Shown here: piece after piece, positions 1-7,179 of the stretch | Layout of the letters: the number at the start of each line of letters is the position of its first letter | How positions within the stretch are numbered: the stretch's first letter is position 1 | Assembly (NCBI GenBank): GCA_020723935.1 | Contig: DYHY01000009.1 | Coordinates: 21,955-48,192, forward strand | Direction of reading: 5' to 3' | DNA: 26,238 nt | DNA from: Candidatus Micrarchaeum sp. | GTDB taxonomy: Archaea; SpSt-1190; DYHY01 | Made by a program: the position numbers and the translations under genes | The notes under the pieces: generated by a model | Told to the model about the DNA's origin: nothing | The model's database searches: none | What the model saw: only the letters and a program-made list of their open reading frames with translations

Positions 1-13
1 CCCCTGAACCGGC

Positions 14-1024
14 CTAGAGCTCCCTGTTCACCAGGAAGTCGGCGAGGCCCTTGAGCTCGGCCTTCTCCGGGCACTGCGGGATGATGGGCCCGACCTCGCT
101 CCACGATTCCGAGACGAGCTCCCTTGCGACCTCCCGGGAATATTCGACCGCGCCGCTCTTCCTTATGAGGCCTATCGCCCTGGAGATCTTGCGCGCGCTC
201 CTCGTGTGGGCGGAAAGTATGAGCTTGAGCTCCGCCGCCTCCCTCTTTTGGAGCCTCTTTGCGGCGTAGATCACCATGAGTGTCTTCTTCCCCTCGGTTA
301 TGTCGCCGCCTATCTCCTTGCCGTACTTTTTCACGTCCCCGACGATGTTGAGGAGGTCGTCTTGTATCTGGAAGGCCGTGCCGAGGGATTCTCCGAAGCG
401 CCCCAGCATTTCCTGCTTCTCCCTGGGCAGGTCGCATAGGAGCCCCGCCATCTTGGCCACCATCCGCGCGAGGTTCCCTGTCTTGTAGGCGCACATCTGC
501 AGGTACTGCCCTTCAGTTGGGTACTTGTCCGTCCGATGCCACCAGATGTCAAGGCCCTGGCCATGGCTTATGCGTATCATCTCGTCGACGTATGTCTCGA
601 GGAGCCCGAGGCGCTTGCCTTCAGGGAGGTCCGAGCGCGTCACGAGGTGGAAGGGTATGTAGTATATCGCGTTCCCCGCATTTATCGCGACGTCCGTCCC
701 ATACATCCTGTGGATGCAGGGCTTCCCGCGGCGAAGCTCGGAACCGTCCTCAATGTCGTCGATTATGAGCGTCCCGTTGTGGAGGATCTCGACGATCGCT
801 GCGAGCTTCGAATGCTCCGGGTGGCTGTAGGCGCGGAGGATCAGCTCGAAGAACCTGGGGCGCCACCTCTTGCCCCCGCGCGACAGGAGGTCCCAGACGG
901 GCTCGTTTATGCACTCGTTTATCGACTCCACGTCGTAGGCGAAGCGGGGTCGCCCCAGCAGGCGCTCGAGGCTCGCCTTCGTGTGTCTTTTCGGGAGCGC
1001 CTCCTCCAGGACCGAGTCGTCCAT
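14..1024 (-). CDS. Polyprenyl (geranylgeranyl-type) diphosphate synthase
   Basis: Trans-isoprenyl diphosphate synthase, expected to condense isopentenyl diphosphate onto allylic diphosphates to make the C20 or longer chains of archaeal ether lipids. It has 336 residues, normal for the family. Seen: GGKRWRP near residues 50-56, the first aspartate-rich motif DDIED at 89-93 and the second motif in QIQDDLLN with D222 and D223, so both Mg-diphosphate sites are intact. I chose ATG 1024 over an in-frame TTG at 1033 because a TATA-like CTTTTTATC lies about 28 bp upstream, as for leaderless transcripts. It is divergent from the alkyltransferase-domain gene, with 45 bp between the starts. Chain length cannot be read from the sequence. 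Confidence 0.93.
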   Translation of the reverse strand: MDDSVLEEALPKRHTKASLERLLGRPRFAYDVESINECINEPVWDLLSRGGKRWRPRFFELILRAYSHPEHSKLAAIVEILHNGTLIIDDIEDGSELRRGKPCIHRMYGTDVAINAGNAIYYIPFHLVTRSDLPEGKRLGLLETYVDEMIRISHGQGLDIWWHRTDKYPTEGQYLQMCAYKTGNLARMVAKMAGLLCDLPREKQEMLGRFGESLGTAFQIQDDLLNIVGDVKKYGKEIGGDITEGKKTLMVIYAAKRLQKREAAELKLILSAHTRSARKISRAIGLIRKSGAVEYSREVARELVSESWSEVGPIIPQCPEKAELKGLADFLVNREL

Positions 1025-1033
1025 CCTGCGCAA

Positions 1034-1057
1034 GGCTTATTATGCGGGATAAAAAGC
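1034..1057. promoter_or_regulatory. Interleaved divergent promoters
   Basis: Between the two start codons (1024 minus, 1070 plus) lie two TATA-like boxes. TTATTATG near 1036-1043 is about 30 bp upstream of the plus-strand ATG. CTTTTTATC, read on the minus strand from about 1057 to 1049, is about 28 bp upstream of the minus-strand ATG. Each box therefore lies nearer the other gene, so the promoters cross. Inferred from spacing only. Confidence 0.5.
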
Positions 1058-1069
1058 TTGGCCTCGGAA

Positions 1070-1390
1070 ATGGCGCAAGAAGGGAACGAGTTCGCGAGGA
1101 ATGTCTATTCGCTCCTGAAGAAGGTGCCTAAGGGCAGGGTCACGACGTATGCGGCGCTGGCGAAAGCCGCCGGGCGGCCCGGCGCGGCGAGGGCGGTCGG
1201 CACCCTGATGAGGAAGAACGCGCACCGGGAGGAGATACCCTGCTACCGCGTCGTCCTCTCGGACGGGCGCACTTGGATGTATTCGGGCCCGGGAGGGGCG
1301 GCCGGGAAGATCCGCCGCCTGGAGCGCGACGGGATAGAGATCTCGGGAGGAAGGATCGCCCGGCTTGAGAAGGTCGCTTGGAAATTCTGA
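1070..1390 (+). CDS. O6-alkylguanine-DNA alkyltransferase-domain protein (Ogt/ATL-like)
   Basis: A 106-residue protein equal to the C-terminal DNA-binding and active-site domain of MGMT/Ogt. In that family a cysteine takes the alkyl group from O6-alkylguanine. Seen: the helix-turn-helix segment GRVTTYAALAKAAGRPGAARAVG, the asparagine-hinge region as MRKNAH, and the active-site motif as IPCYRVV, where most members have PCHRV. The acceptor cysteine is present but the histidine that normally activates it is tyrosine. The N-terminal ribonuclease-like domain of full-length Ogt is absent. The ATG at 1070 is about 30 bp from a TATA-like box. A longer open frame runs upstream, but it is antisense to the prenyl synthase gene. 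Function is either suicide repair or ATL-like damage flagging; the cysteine favours repair. Confidence 0.82.
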   Translation: MAQEGNEFARNVYSLLKKVPKGRVTTYAALAKAAGRPGAARAVGTLMRKNAHREEIPCYRVVLSDGRTWMYSGPGGAAGKIRRLERDGIEISGGRIARLEKVAWKF

Positions 1391-2019
1391 CTAGATCCTG
1401 AACGCAGTCCGGACGGCGTGCTTCTGGAGGCCGCCCTTGAGGAGCGTGGGCGTCATCCTGCCGGCCATCACGAAGAGCGCCCCGAGGAGCACGGCGAGCC
1501 TCGCGAGATCAAGCCATCCGGAAGGGGCCGGCAGGTAAATCAGGAACATCCAGAGGGTGAATGCTGCGAACTCGGCCCTGACCGCCGCGTCAACCTCCGG
1601 GAGGTGCCCGAGGTAGCTTGACTGGATGTAGAAGAGGTGGGCTATCCCCACGATCGAGGCGAGGGGGAGGCCGGCCCTGCCGAAGAAGAAGAGGAGGATT
1701 GCCGCGAGGAGCGCGTCCGAAGCTATCGAGAGCACGAATTCGCTCGCCACCCCCTTTTCCTGTCCAGGAGCTTTGCCGTCACGATCGCCGAGCCGCAGAG
1801 GGCGAGGAACACGTGGGTGAAGTCCCTGTATTCGCGGGCCGGCCAGCCGAGGAAGCCCATCGCCCCGTAGGCCCCGAAGGACAGGGCGAAGACCGCCGTC
1901 GCAAGCTTCACGAGGACGTTCTTGTTCCACGTCTTCCTGACGAGTATCTGCTGGAAGCAGACGACGCAGTAGATGATCCCGATCGCGTATGCGAACGACT
2001 GCGCCAGGGACTGCGTCAT
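1391..2019 (-). CDS. Seven-helix membrane protein, copy C (frameshifted as sequenced)
   Basis: Third and last of three tandem paralogues. As sequenced it is in two frames: residues 1-98 from 2019 to a stop at 1723, and a second frame from the break to the stop at 1391. Joining them needs one extra base in the minus-strand run AAAAGGGGG (1750-1758), giving 209 residues, against 215 and 216 for its neighbours. The joined protein has seven hydrophobic segments, three before and four after the break. It keeps the GFLGWPAREYRDFTH segment (GLLDWPGHELREFVH in copy B) and ends AFRI like copy B. A GTG at 1750 preceded by purines could start the second part separately. Function is not recognised. Its stop directly abuts that of the alkyltransferase gene, tail to tail. 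Confidence 0.7.
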
Positions 2020-2028
2020 GCCATCCTC

Positions 2029-2676
2029 CTATATCCTGAACGCCCCGTTCACCACCCGCCGCTGCATCCTAGACACGAAGGCTCCGGGGCGCACGTGCCT
2101 GTAGTAGAGGAATATCGCCGCCAGGTAGAGGAAAGCCCTGAGGAAGTCCAGGACGCCGTGGGGGATTGGGAGGCCCGCGACCTCCGAGTACACCTCCAGC
2201 ATCCACGCCGCGACCGCGACGTTGGCTATTATTGCGGCTTGCGTGAGCTCCAGGGACGCGCCCTTGACGAGGGAGTTGTAGTGCATCAAGAGGGCGAGGC
2301 AGACGAGCATGAAGAACGAGGCGCCGTTGACGCCCAGGATGAACGTGGCCGCCAGGGAGAGGGATCCGGCGAGGAGCAGGACGAACATAAGATCGCGCGA
2401 CGGCCTCCTCCTCAGGAGCGTCCTAGTAACTATGCTCCAGAACAGGAGGAAGCTCGTGATGTGGACGAATTCGCGCAGCTCGTGGCCCGGCCAGTCCAGG
2501 AGCCCGGTTAGCCCGTAGAAGAGGAAGGACGCGGCTATCCCCAGGCCGCAGAAGCTCACAATGCGCATGCCTTTGGAGAACGACCTCCAGCGCAGGACCG
2601 TCTGCAGGAGGACGAAGGCGCCAGTCATGGCTATCAAGGCGCTCCCGGCGGCATCGACCCAGGGATAGTATGCCAT
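2029..2676 (-). CDS. Seven-helix membrane protein, copy B (intact)
   Basis: The only intact member of the three tandem paralogues, 215 residues. Hydrophobic segments are visible near residues 8-29, 38-60, 70-87, 96-116, 120-140, 145-165 and 178-198, so seven helices with very short loops. The segment YGLTGLLDWPGHELREF between helices 2 and 3 and the C-terminal end RVVNGAFRI recur in the copies. There is no signal peptide and no catalytic motif. The short loops suggest a sensory or transport role inside the membrane, but I do not recognise the family. It lies 13 bp downstream of copy A and 9 bp upstream of copy C, so one transcript starting at the winged-helix gene is likely. Confidence 0.85.
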   Translation of the reverse strand: MAYYPWVDAAGSALIAMTGAFVLLQTVLRWRSFSKGMRIVSFCGLGIAASFLFYGLTGLLDWPGHELREFVHITSFLLFWSIVTRTLLRRRPSRDLMFVLLLAGSLSLAATFILGVNGASFFMLVCLALLMHYNSLVKGASLELTQAAIIANVAVAAWMLEVYSEVAGLPIPHGVLDFLRAFLYLAAIFLYYRHVRPGAFVSRMQRRVVNGAFRI

Positions 2677-2689
2677 TTCTCCCTTGCTT

Positions 2690-3339
2690 CTAAAGCCCGA
2701 AGGCCCCCTTCATCGCCTCCTTGTGGGCGGAGCTCTTGAGGAAGCCCGGGCTGAACTGGCGGGTGTAGGAGAAAGCGCAGCCGAGATAGACCGCGCCCCT
2801 CGCGAGGCGCATCATGCCGATTGCCGGGAGGCTCGTCTGGGACGCGTATATCTTCAGGAGCCAGACCCTCGCGCCGAGGTTCGCTATCGTCGCCCAGCGG
2901 CCGACCTCCTCCGACATCCCGTAGTAGAGGGAGTTGAAGTAGAACGAGAGCGAGACGAGCGCGAGAGCGGCGAAGAAGAGCCCCTTCTCCCCGAGGACCG
3001 CCGCCGCGGCCGAGCCGAAGACGGCCGCGCAGATGACCGGATAGAGGAAGGCGGTCACGTTCCTCCCCAGGAAGACCGACTCGGCCATCGCCCAGCTCAC
3101 CAAGAACATCGCCGCCTGGCCAAGGATGACCACGGGTTGTCGCCCAGGCCCATGAATATCGCGATGCCGTAGAGGGCGAACGAGGAGAAGATGCCGAGGC
3201 CGGCGACCGTGAGCGCGAGCGGGGATTTCCCTGCCTTGCGCCTGTGCAGGGCCTTGGCCAGTATCACGCCGCCCGCCGCGAGGAAGAGGACGCCCGCGAT
3301 TATCTCGGTCGGGCGAAGCTGCGCGAGAGCGAGGATCAT
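2690..3339 (-). CDS. Seven-helix membrane protein, copy A (frameshifted as sequenced)
   Basis: First of the three paralogues. The ATG at 3339 follows the stop of the winged-helix gene by 2 bp (TGA GG ATG), indicating translational coupling. The first frame encodes two hydrophobic segments and runs through LYGIAIFMGLGDNP. The remaining five segments lie in the -1 frame, ending at 2690 with KGAFGL. One extra C in the run at about 3129-3131 joins them into 216 residues, matching copy B in length and helix order. An independent start for the second part at GTG 3133 is possible, but would leave two- and five-helix fragments. Function unknown. Confidence 0.7.
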
Positions 3340-3341
3340 CC

Positions 3342-3722
3342 TCAGGCCTTCCCCTCCCGCCCCTTGGTCTCGAAGTCCTCCTTGGCTTTCTCCAGATCCT
3401 CCAGGATCTTGAGGATCTCGGACATCTTGAAACCGTCGACGGTGATCTGGGGCTCGCGCCAGGTGTAGAAGACCTCGCCCTCCTCGACGAGCTTGTTTAT
3501 CATGGATCCCTCGCCGCTCTCCTCTATTATCGCGTTGAGGAAGCGCCAGATGTTGCTCCTGTCCTCTTCCAGCGCGTGGGCTATCTGGATGTTTGTGAAC
3601 TTGCGCCCCTGGTTCTTGGCGAGGTAGATGAGGATCCGCCGCTGGTAGGAGGGCGTTATTTGCTTGATCGCGCTCACGAAGGTGCACGTCGTCCTCTCTG
3701 GGTCCCTTTCCCTAACAGACAC
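3342..3722 (-). CDS. Winged-helix DNA-binding regulator heading the seven-helix operon
   Basis: A 126-residue protein. Residues 16-70 (ITPSYQRRILIYLAKNQG, then TNIQIAHALEEDRSNIWRFLNAI) form a helix-turn-helix, followed by a wing region around GEVFYTWREPQITVD. A charged C-terminal helix (residues 98-126) may dimerise. It resembles ArsR/MarR-type archaeal regulators, but no subfamily is clear and no metal- or ligand-binding motif is visible. The start is GTG 3722, with a TATA-like TTTTAAAG about 26 bp upstream, consistent with a leaderless message. It is the first gene of a four-gene operon with the membrane proteins. The paired palindromes at 3804-3868 are natural candidate operators for it; that link is inference. 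Confidence 0.82.
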   Translation of the reverse strand: MSVRERDPERTTCTFVSAIKQITPSYQRRILIYLAKNQGRKFTNIQIAHALEEDRSNIWRFLNAIIEESGEGSMINKLVEEGEVFYTWREPQITVDGFKMSEILKILEDLEKAKEDFETKGREGKA

Positions 3723-3744
3723 GACTATACGAAGGTTAATACTG

Positions 3745-3752
3745 CTTTAAAA
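3745..3752 (-). promoter_or_regulatory. TATA box of the regulator operon
   Basis: TTTTAAAG on the minus strand, about 26 bp upstream of the GTG at 3722, the spacing for an archaeal leaderless promoter. Confidence 0.5.
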
Positions 3753-3803
3753 GCTTCCCGCCGCCGTAGCTCCTGATTGCGCCCTCCGGAGCCGGAATAG
3801 CCC

Positions 3804-3868
3804 TTTTTGTTGTATAATTCATACAACAAAAACCTTTTATAGTGATCTGTTGTCCTTATCATACAACA
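3804..3868. promoter_or_regulatory. Paired palindromic operators flanking a TATA-like box
   Basis: Two copies of TGTTGT-N9-ACAACA, at 3808-3828 and 3848-3868, with centres exactly 40 bp apart, close to four helical turns. The first has perfect 12-base arms (3804-3815 and 3821-3832). Between them lies CTATAAAAGG on the minus strand (about 3843-3834), which reads as TTTTATAG on the plus strand. Spaced identical dyads around a TATA element suggest cooperative binding of a dimeric regulator, plausibly the winged-helix protein. Extra half sites occur at 3919-3924 (ACAACA) and 3962-3968 (TTGTTGT). The whole 3723-4058 interval otherwise holds no convincing gene. Confidence 0.65.
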
Positions 3869-4023
3869 AGGCCCACAAGTCACAAATCCGAATTTCCCTC
3901 CCCCCGAGAAAACGGTCCACAACATGTTCTGCCGCGGACCACCAAAATTTCCTGTGGGCTCTTGTTGTTCTGCCTGTTCCGTCCGGCCCAGGGCTCGCAC
4001 GGCCCGCCCATTCTCCGGAAGAC

Positions 4024-4031
4024 TTAATTAT
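4024..4031 (+). promoter_or_regulatory. TATA box of the OB-fold/membrane protein gene
   Basis: TTAATTAT centred about 31 bp upstream of the ATG at 4059, in otherwise GC-rich sequence. Confidence 0.5.
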
Positions 4032-4058
4032 GTCCCCGGCCGGAAGCTACCCTGAATA

Positions 4059-4877
4059 ATGGCCGATTCGCCAGCACCGCAGGACGCCTTCGCCGCCCCT
4101 TCCCCCCCTCCGGCAGCAGCGCCAGCGGCGGCCCGTCCCGTCCCGTCCATTTCCGCGAAGGTCGCCCAGGCGCTCCTCCTCCCTGAGGGTGCGATAGCGC
4201 GGGTGAAGGGCGTCGTCGCGGACGCCGGGGGAGGATGGCTCACCCTCACCGACACGACGGACCAGATGTACGCCTGGGGCCCGCCCTTTTCGGGCGACGC
4301 GATACTCACAGGCAAGATCCAGAAGGCTTCGGACGATCGCACCTACCTCCTCGTCCAGAGGATAAAAAAGGTGAAGCGCGAGCTCATCCCGCCGCCCCTC
4401 GTGATCGCGGCGATACTCCTCGCCATCCCCTTCATCCTCTATTTCGGCGCCTACTATTCCATCCCGGACTTCGACATCTCCGACCTCATCGGATCCAGCC
4501 TCCCTCCCGCGGGCCTCTCGGACCTGCAGAAGGACAAGCTGACGGCATACACTGTTGAGCTCATCTGGCACGACGGGCCCAAGATCTGCGCGGAGCTAAG
4601 GAACGTCGGGAAGATAGTCATCGGGAAGGAGGACCTGGAAAAGATCAGCTTCTCGGTGAACAACCTGTCGATAACCTGGAACAGGACCGCCGTCCCCTCG
4701 GCGTTGCGGATAAGGAAGAGGATGACGATGTGCCTGTGCACCGACACCGGCGAGGGCTGCCCGGCCGGCTCGGAGCTCTACAACTACGCCCAGCAGGGCG
4801 GAGGCTACCCGACGATAGCAATCGAGATCAAGCCCTGGTTCGGCGAGATCAAGACCTCGGCGAAAATCAGCAGCTAG
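4059..4877 (+). CDS. Single-pass membrane protein with an OB-fold-like cytoplasmic domain
   Basis: A 272-residue protein of unknown family. Residues 1-30 are rich in Ala and Pro. Residues about 43-106 have the strand pattern of an OB fold (IARVKGVVAD, then GWLTLTDTTDQMYAWG, AILTGKIQKA and YLLVQRIKKV), as in nucleic-acid-binding OB domains. A single hydrophobic segment follows at about 110-133, then a 140-residue domain with beta-like repeats and a Cys pair around MCLCTDTGEGC. No signal peptide is seen, so by the positive-inside rule (RIKKVKR just before the helix) the OB-like part is cytoplasmic and the C-terminal domain external. A TATA box about 31 bp upstream supports the ATG. The role is unknown and the OB assignment is by pattern only. 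Confidence 0.75.
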   Translation: MADSPAPQDAFAAPSPPPAAAPAAARPVPSISAKVAQALLLPEGAIARVKGVVADAGGGWLTLTDTTDQMYAWGPPFSGDAILTGKIQKASDDRTYLLVQRIKKVKRELIPPPLVIAAILLAIPFILYFGAYYSIPDFDISDLIGSSLPPAGLSDLQKDKLTAYTVELIWHDGPKICAELRNVGKIVIGKEDLEKISFSVNNLSITWNRTAVPSALRIRKRMTMCLCTDTGEGCPAGSELYNYAQQGGGYPTIAIEIKPWFGEIKTSAKISS

Positions 4878-4949
4878 GCGCCCCGCGCCGCCCTCCTCCG
4901 GCGCTGCCGTTATATACGAAAACACACTATTTTTGCCCGCAAGCAAGGA

Positions 4950-5276
4950 ATGGCTCCGACAATCTCCCCCCTCTTCTGGATTTCCGTCGCATCCCTCGTC
5001 GCCTACGCCTTCGGCCTCAAGATGCTCACGTCCGTCGTGTTCAGGAAGATAGTCGTCTCGACGACCTATGTGAGCCTGACAAAGAAGGACATCTTCATGA
5101 TACTCATCTATTTCACGCTCTTCTTCAACGGGATGGTCCTCTTCGTCTCCTCAATACCCGAGCAGACGGGATACATCCCCGTGGCCGCCACGGCGCTGCG
5201 GGGGATCGTCGCGCTTTTGGCTGTCATATCGGGATATGCCGCCATGAAATACAACCTCTACGAGGAATTCGCCTGA
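4950..5276 (+). CDS. Small three-helix membrane protein
   Basis: 108 residues with hydrophobic segments near 8-30, 47-68 and 76-96, and a short acidic tail (YNLYEEFA). No family is recognised and no catalytic residues are visible. GTTATATAC at 4910-4918 is about 35 bp upstream of the ATG. CAAGGA just before the start could serve as a weak ribosome site on a leader of about 10-14 bases. It stands between the OB-fold/membrane gene and a 34-residue membrane peptide gene on the same strand, all with their own TATA boxes. Confidence 0.75.
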   Translation: MAPTISPLFWISVASLVAYAFGLKMLTSVVFRKIVVSTTYVSLTKKDIFMILIYFTLFFNGMVLFVSSIPEQTGYIPVAATALRGIVALLAVISGYAAMKYNLYEEFA

Positions 5277-5343
5277 CCGGGCCGGGTCCGCGTCACTTTT
5301 ATCCGGTTAATCGGCCGTCCGAACTCCCAGATTCCTCCGCGCG

Positions 5344-5376
5344 TTGTACCGCCGGTACAAGAACGCCTTTAAACTT
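5344..5376 (+). promoter_or_regulatory. Perfect 17-bp palindrome next to a TATA box
   Basis: TTGTACCG C CGGTACAA at 5344-5360 is a perfect dyad with a single-base centre. Six bases downstream is the TATA-like CTTTAAAC (about 5367-5374), placed about 27 bp before the ATG at 5400. The palindrome sits where archaeal activators or repressors contact the BRE/TATA region. The binding factor is unknown. Confidence 0.6.
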
Positions 5377-5399
5377 GCGGGGAGTATATGCCACGGGGG

Positions 5400-5504
5400 A
5401 TGAATGTGGTGGCGGCAGCTACGGGACTGCTAGTCAGCGCCATAGTGACGCTGGTCGTCGCCAACGCCTTCCTGTTCGACAGGATATTCCCCCTAGAGAA
5501 GTAG
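5400..5504 (+). CDS. 34-residue membrane peptide
   Basis: A short gene encoding MNVVAAATGLLVSAIVTLVV followed by ANAFLFDRIFPLEK: one hydrophobic helix (about residues 2-22) and a short charged tail. An in-frame ATG at 5388 would add four residues, but lies only about 17 bp from the TATA box, so ATG 5400 at about 27 bp is preferred. A dedicated promoter and a perfect palindrome upstream are the main support that this is a real gene. No homologue is recognised. It could be a small membrane regulator or subunit. Confidence 0.5.
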   Translation: MNVVAAATGLLVSAIVTLVVANAFLFDRIFPLEK

Positions 5505-5772
5505 GAGGTGGAACGCGGCGAAGATGGGAGGGGAAAGAGCACAGGAATTGCTATGGAGGCGCGTAGGCACGCCTGTCGGCAAGCCCGCAGGCAGGCACGA
5601 CGGAAAACTGACGCGCTTCTCGAGCAGCAGCAGCCGCAATACAGCCGCCGCAAGCTGAACTCTCTCTCTACGGGAATTCTTCAAACAGGTGGAGGAGGAA
5701 AAACCCCTGAGAAAAGGGGCCCTTGGGGGGGAGGGGGCGGGGGGGACTTCCTCCACCCGCACAGCAAGCCGG
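5505..5772. other. Gene-free, strongly structured convergent region with G-runs
   Basis: Between two convergent genes. An inverted repeat GGTGGAGGA (5689-5697) and TCCTCCACC (5750-5758) encloses a CCCCT/AGGGG hairpin (about 5705-5720) and a tract of three long G-runs on the plus strand (about 5727-5748). Further left, GCGCGT and ACGCGC (about 5561-5615) could pair around an inner GCCTG/CAGGC stem. It may be a two-way terminator or an untranslated structured RNA. The short open frames here look spurious, being low-complexity Arg and Gly. Confidence 0.35.
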
Positions 5773-6099
5773 CTAGCGCGAGCTTCTGCCGGCGGCCCTG
5801 CCGGCGGACGGCGCAGGCCCCGCCCCGAGGCCCCGCTTGAACTTGACAGGGCTTTCCTGCGCCGGCCTCAGGAGCAGGCCCGCGAGGAACATGCAGGCGA
5901 TCGCGTCGGAAAGCCAGAAGAGGAGCGTCCCGACGAAGATGTCCATCCAGCCGGCGAACGAGGCGAGGCGCACGAAGGAGACGAAGACGATTTTGTGGAA
6001 GCCTTCCAGGCCGGGGATGTAGACGGAGACGAGGCTCGCCGAGAACAGGGCAAGGGCGATGCTGGTCCTTATCACGAGGATGTAATCGGCGTCCTTCAT
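5773..6099 (-). CDS. Small membrane protein downstream of FEN-1
   Basis: 108 residues with hydrophobic segments near 8-27, 36-53 and 56-78, then a basic, Ala/Gly/Pro-rich tail (from KFKRGLGAGP) that looks disordered. No family is recognised. The ATG at 6099 follows the FEN-1 stop by 16 bp on the same strand, so cotranscription is likely. Nothing in the sequence links it to DNA repair. Confidence 0.7.
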   Translation of the reverse strand: MKDADYILVIRTSIALALFSASLVSVYIPGLEGFHKIVFVSFVRLASFAGWMDIFVGTLLFWLSDAIACMFLAGLLLRPAQESPVKFKRGLGAGPAPSAGRAAGRSSR

Positions 6100-6115
6100 T
6101 TCCCGCCGGCCCTCC

Positions 6116-7156
6116 TCAGACCCAGCCGGAAAGGTCCTTCTGCCTTCCGGCCTCCTTCCTCCTCTCCTCGAGGGCTTTGAGGGTCCCGCCGATCCTCTCC
6201 CGCGAGAACTGGTGCTTCTCGCACAGGATTTCCATCGCCTTCCCCGGGTCGGGCTCCCCGAACTCCGGGCGCGCCTTCTCGTCGACGGCCGGCTTCCTGA
6301 AGAGCTCCATCAGCTCGCCAGGAGTCGCGCCCGCGGTCCATCTCTCCGAAACGGATTCGAAAGCCTCATTGACCGAGCCCTTCCTCAGCAGGGCGAGGGC
6401 CTTCTTGGGGCCTATCCCCCTTATCCCGCCGGGGTTGTAGTCCGTCCCCACGAGGATTCCGAGGGCGATGAGCTTGTCCTGGGTGATTCCCAGGCCCGAA
6501 AGGACGGCCCGCAGGTCTATGATCTCCGTCGGGACCTCGACGTGCAGGGATTTCCCCGGAATCTTGCGCTTGTTCGTCACCCCCAGGTTCCTCACCAGGG
6601 CCGGCGAGCCGAAGAGGAGGGAATCGTAATCCTGGCTCGCGGCGTAGTCCGCCCTGCCCTCCCTGCACATCCAGGCGGCCTGTGCCTCGCCCTCGGCGGC
6701 GGCGTCAATCGTCGGGATCCCCAAGGAGCGCAGGAGCGCCTTGGCCTCGGCGACCATCTCGGTAGTCAGGCGGCTCGTCGCCTGGGCGTATTTCCTCGCC
6801 GATTCGATGTCCCCTTCCTCGAGGGCTTCCTCATACTTCTCCTCGGCCGCCCGCTTGGTCTCCTCGCGCTTCATTATCGTCTCCTTCTTGCCTGCGGGGG
6901 GCTTGCCGTCGAAGACGTACGCGACGCGGACTCTTGCCTCCAGGAGCCTGCAGTTCCTGGAGAAAATCCCCGACAGATGGCTCGTCACCCTGCCCGCGGA
7001 ATCCATCAGCGGCGTCCCGTCCGCCTGCCTTATTGTCGAGAGGAACTGGTAGATGGCGTTGAAGGCGTCCACCGCGACGATCTTGCCGGCAAACTCGTCT
7101 ATCGAGCACGCGCGCACGGCCTCCTGCGGGATTATCTCGCGCATCTGGACGCCCAT
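6116..7156 (-). CDS. fen: Flap endonuclease FEN-1
   Basis: Structure-specific 5' flap endonuclease used in Okazaki fragment maturation and base excision repair. The 346 residues are normal for archaea. Acidic metal ligands are all present: D30 (AVDAFNAIYQ), D83 (VFDGKPP), E155 and E157 (AEGEAQA), D176 and D178 (SQDYDSLLFG) and D239 (VGTDYNPGG). The helix-two-turn-helix follows as GIRGIGPKKAL. The C-terminus QKDLSGWV fits a PCNA-interacting box (Q-x-x-L-x-x-W), with Val instead of the usual Phe at the end. The ATG at 7156 is about 24-30 bp downstream of CTATAAAA, a box shared with the divergent gene. Start MGVQ matches the family. Confidence 0.96.
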   Translation of the reverse strand: MGVQMREIIPQEAVRACSIDEFAGKIVAVDAFNAIYQFLSTIRQADGTPLMDSAGRVTSHLSGIFSRNCRLLEARVRVAYVFDGKPPAGKKETIMKREETKRAAEEKYEEALEEGDIESARKYAQATSRLTTEMVAEAKALLRSLGIPTIDAAAEGEAQAAWMCREGRADYAASQDYDSLLFGSPALVRNLGVTNKRKIPGKSLHVEVPTEIIDLRAVLSGLGITQDKLIALGILVGTDYNPGGIRGIGPKKALALLRKGSVNEAFESVSERWTAGATPGELMELFRKPAVDEKARPEFGEPDPGKAMEILCEKHQFSRERIGGTLKALEERRKEAGRQKDLSGWV

Positions 7157-7179
7157 AACCCACGCACGCGCGCAAAAGG

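Noticed and set aside
536-1069. Long open frame continuous with the alkyltransferase gene upstream of its ATG
   Set aside because: It is antisense to the prenyl synthase gene, has no domain features, and a promoter fits ATG 1070.
3725-4000. 91-codon open frame ending just before the winged-helix gene
   Set aside because: It overlaps the operators and TATA boxes and lacks a convincing start, composition or motif.
5524-5620. RNase P or SRP RNA
   Set aside because: The conserved sequence elements of these RNAs are not present; only generic stems can be drawn.
5508-5840. Arg/Gly-rich open frame, and a 44-codon frame at 5524-5658
   Set aside because: Low complexity, no promoter, and located in the structured convergent region.
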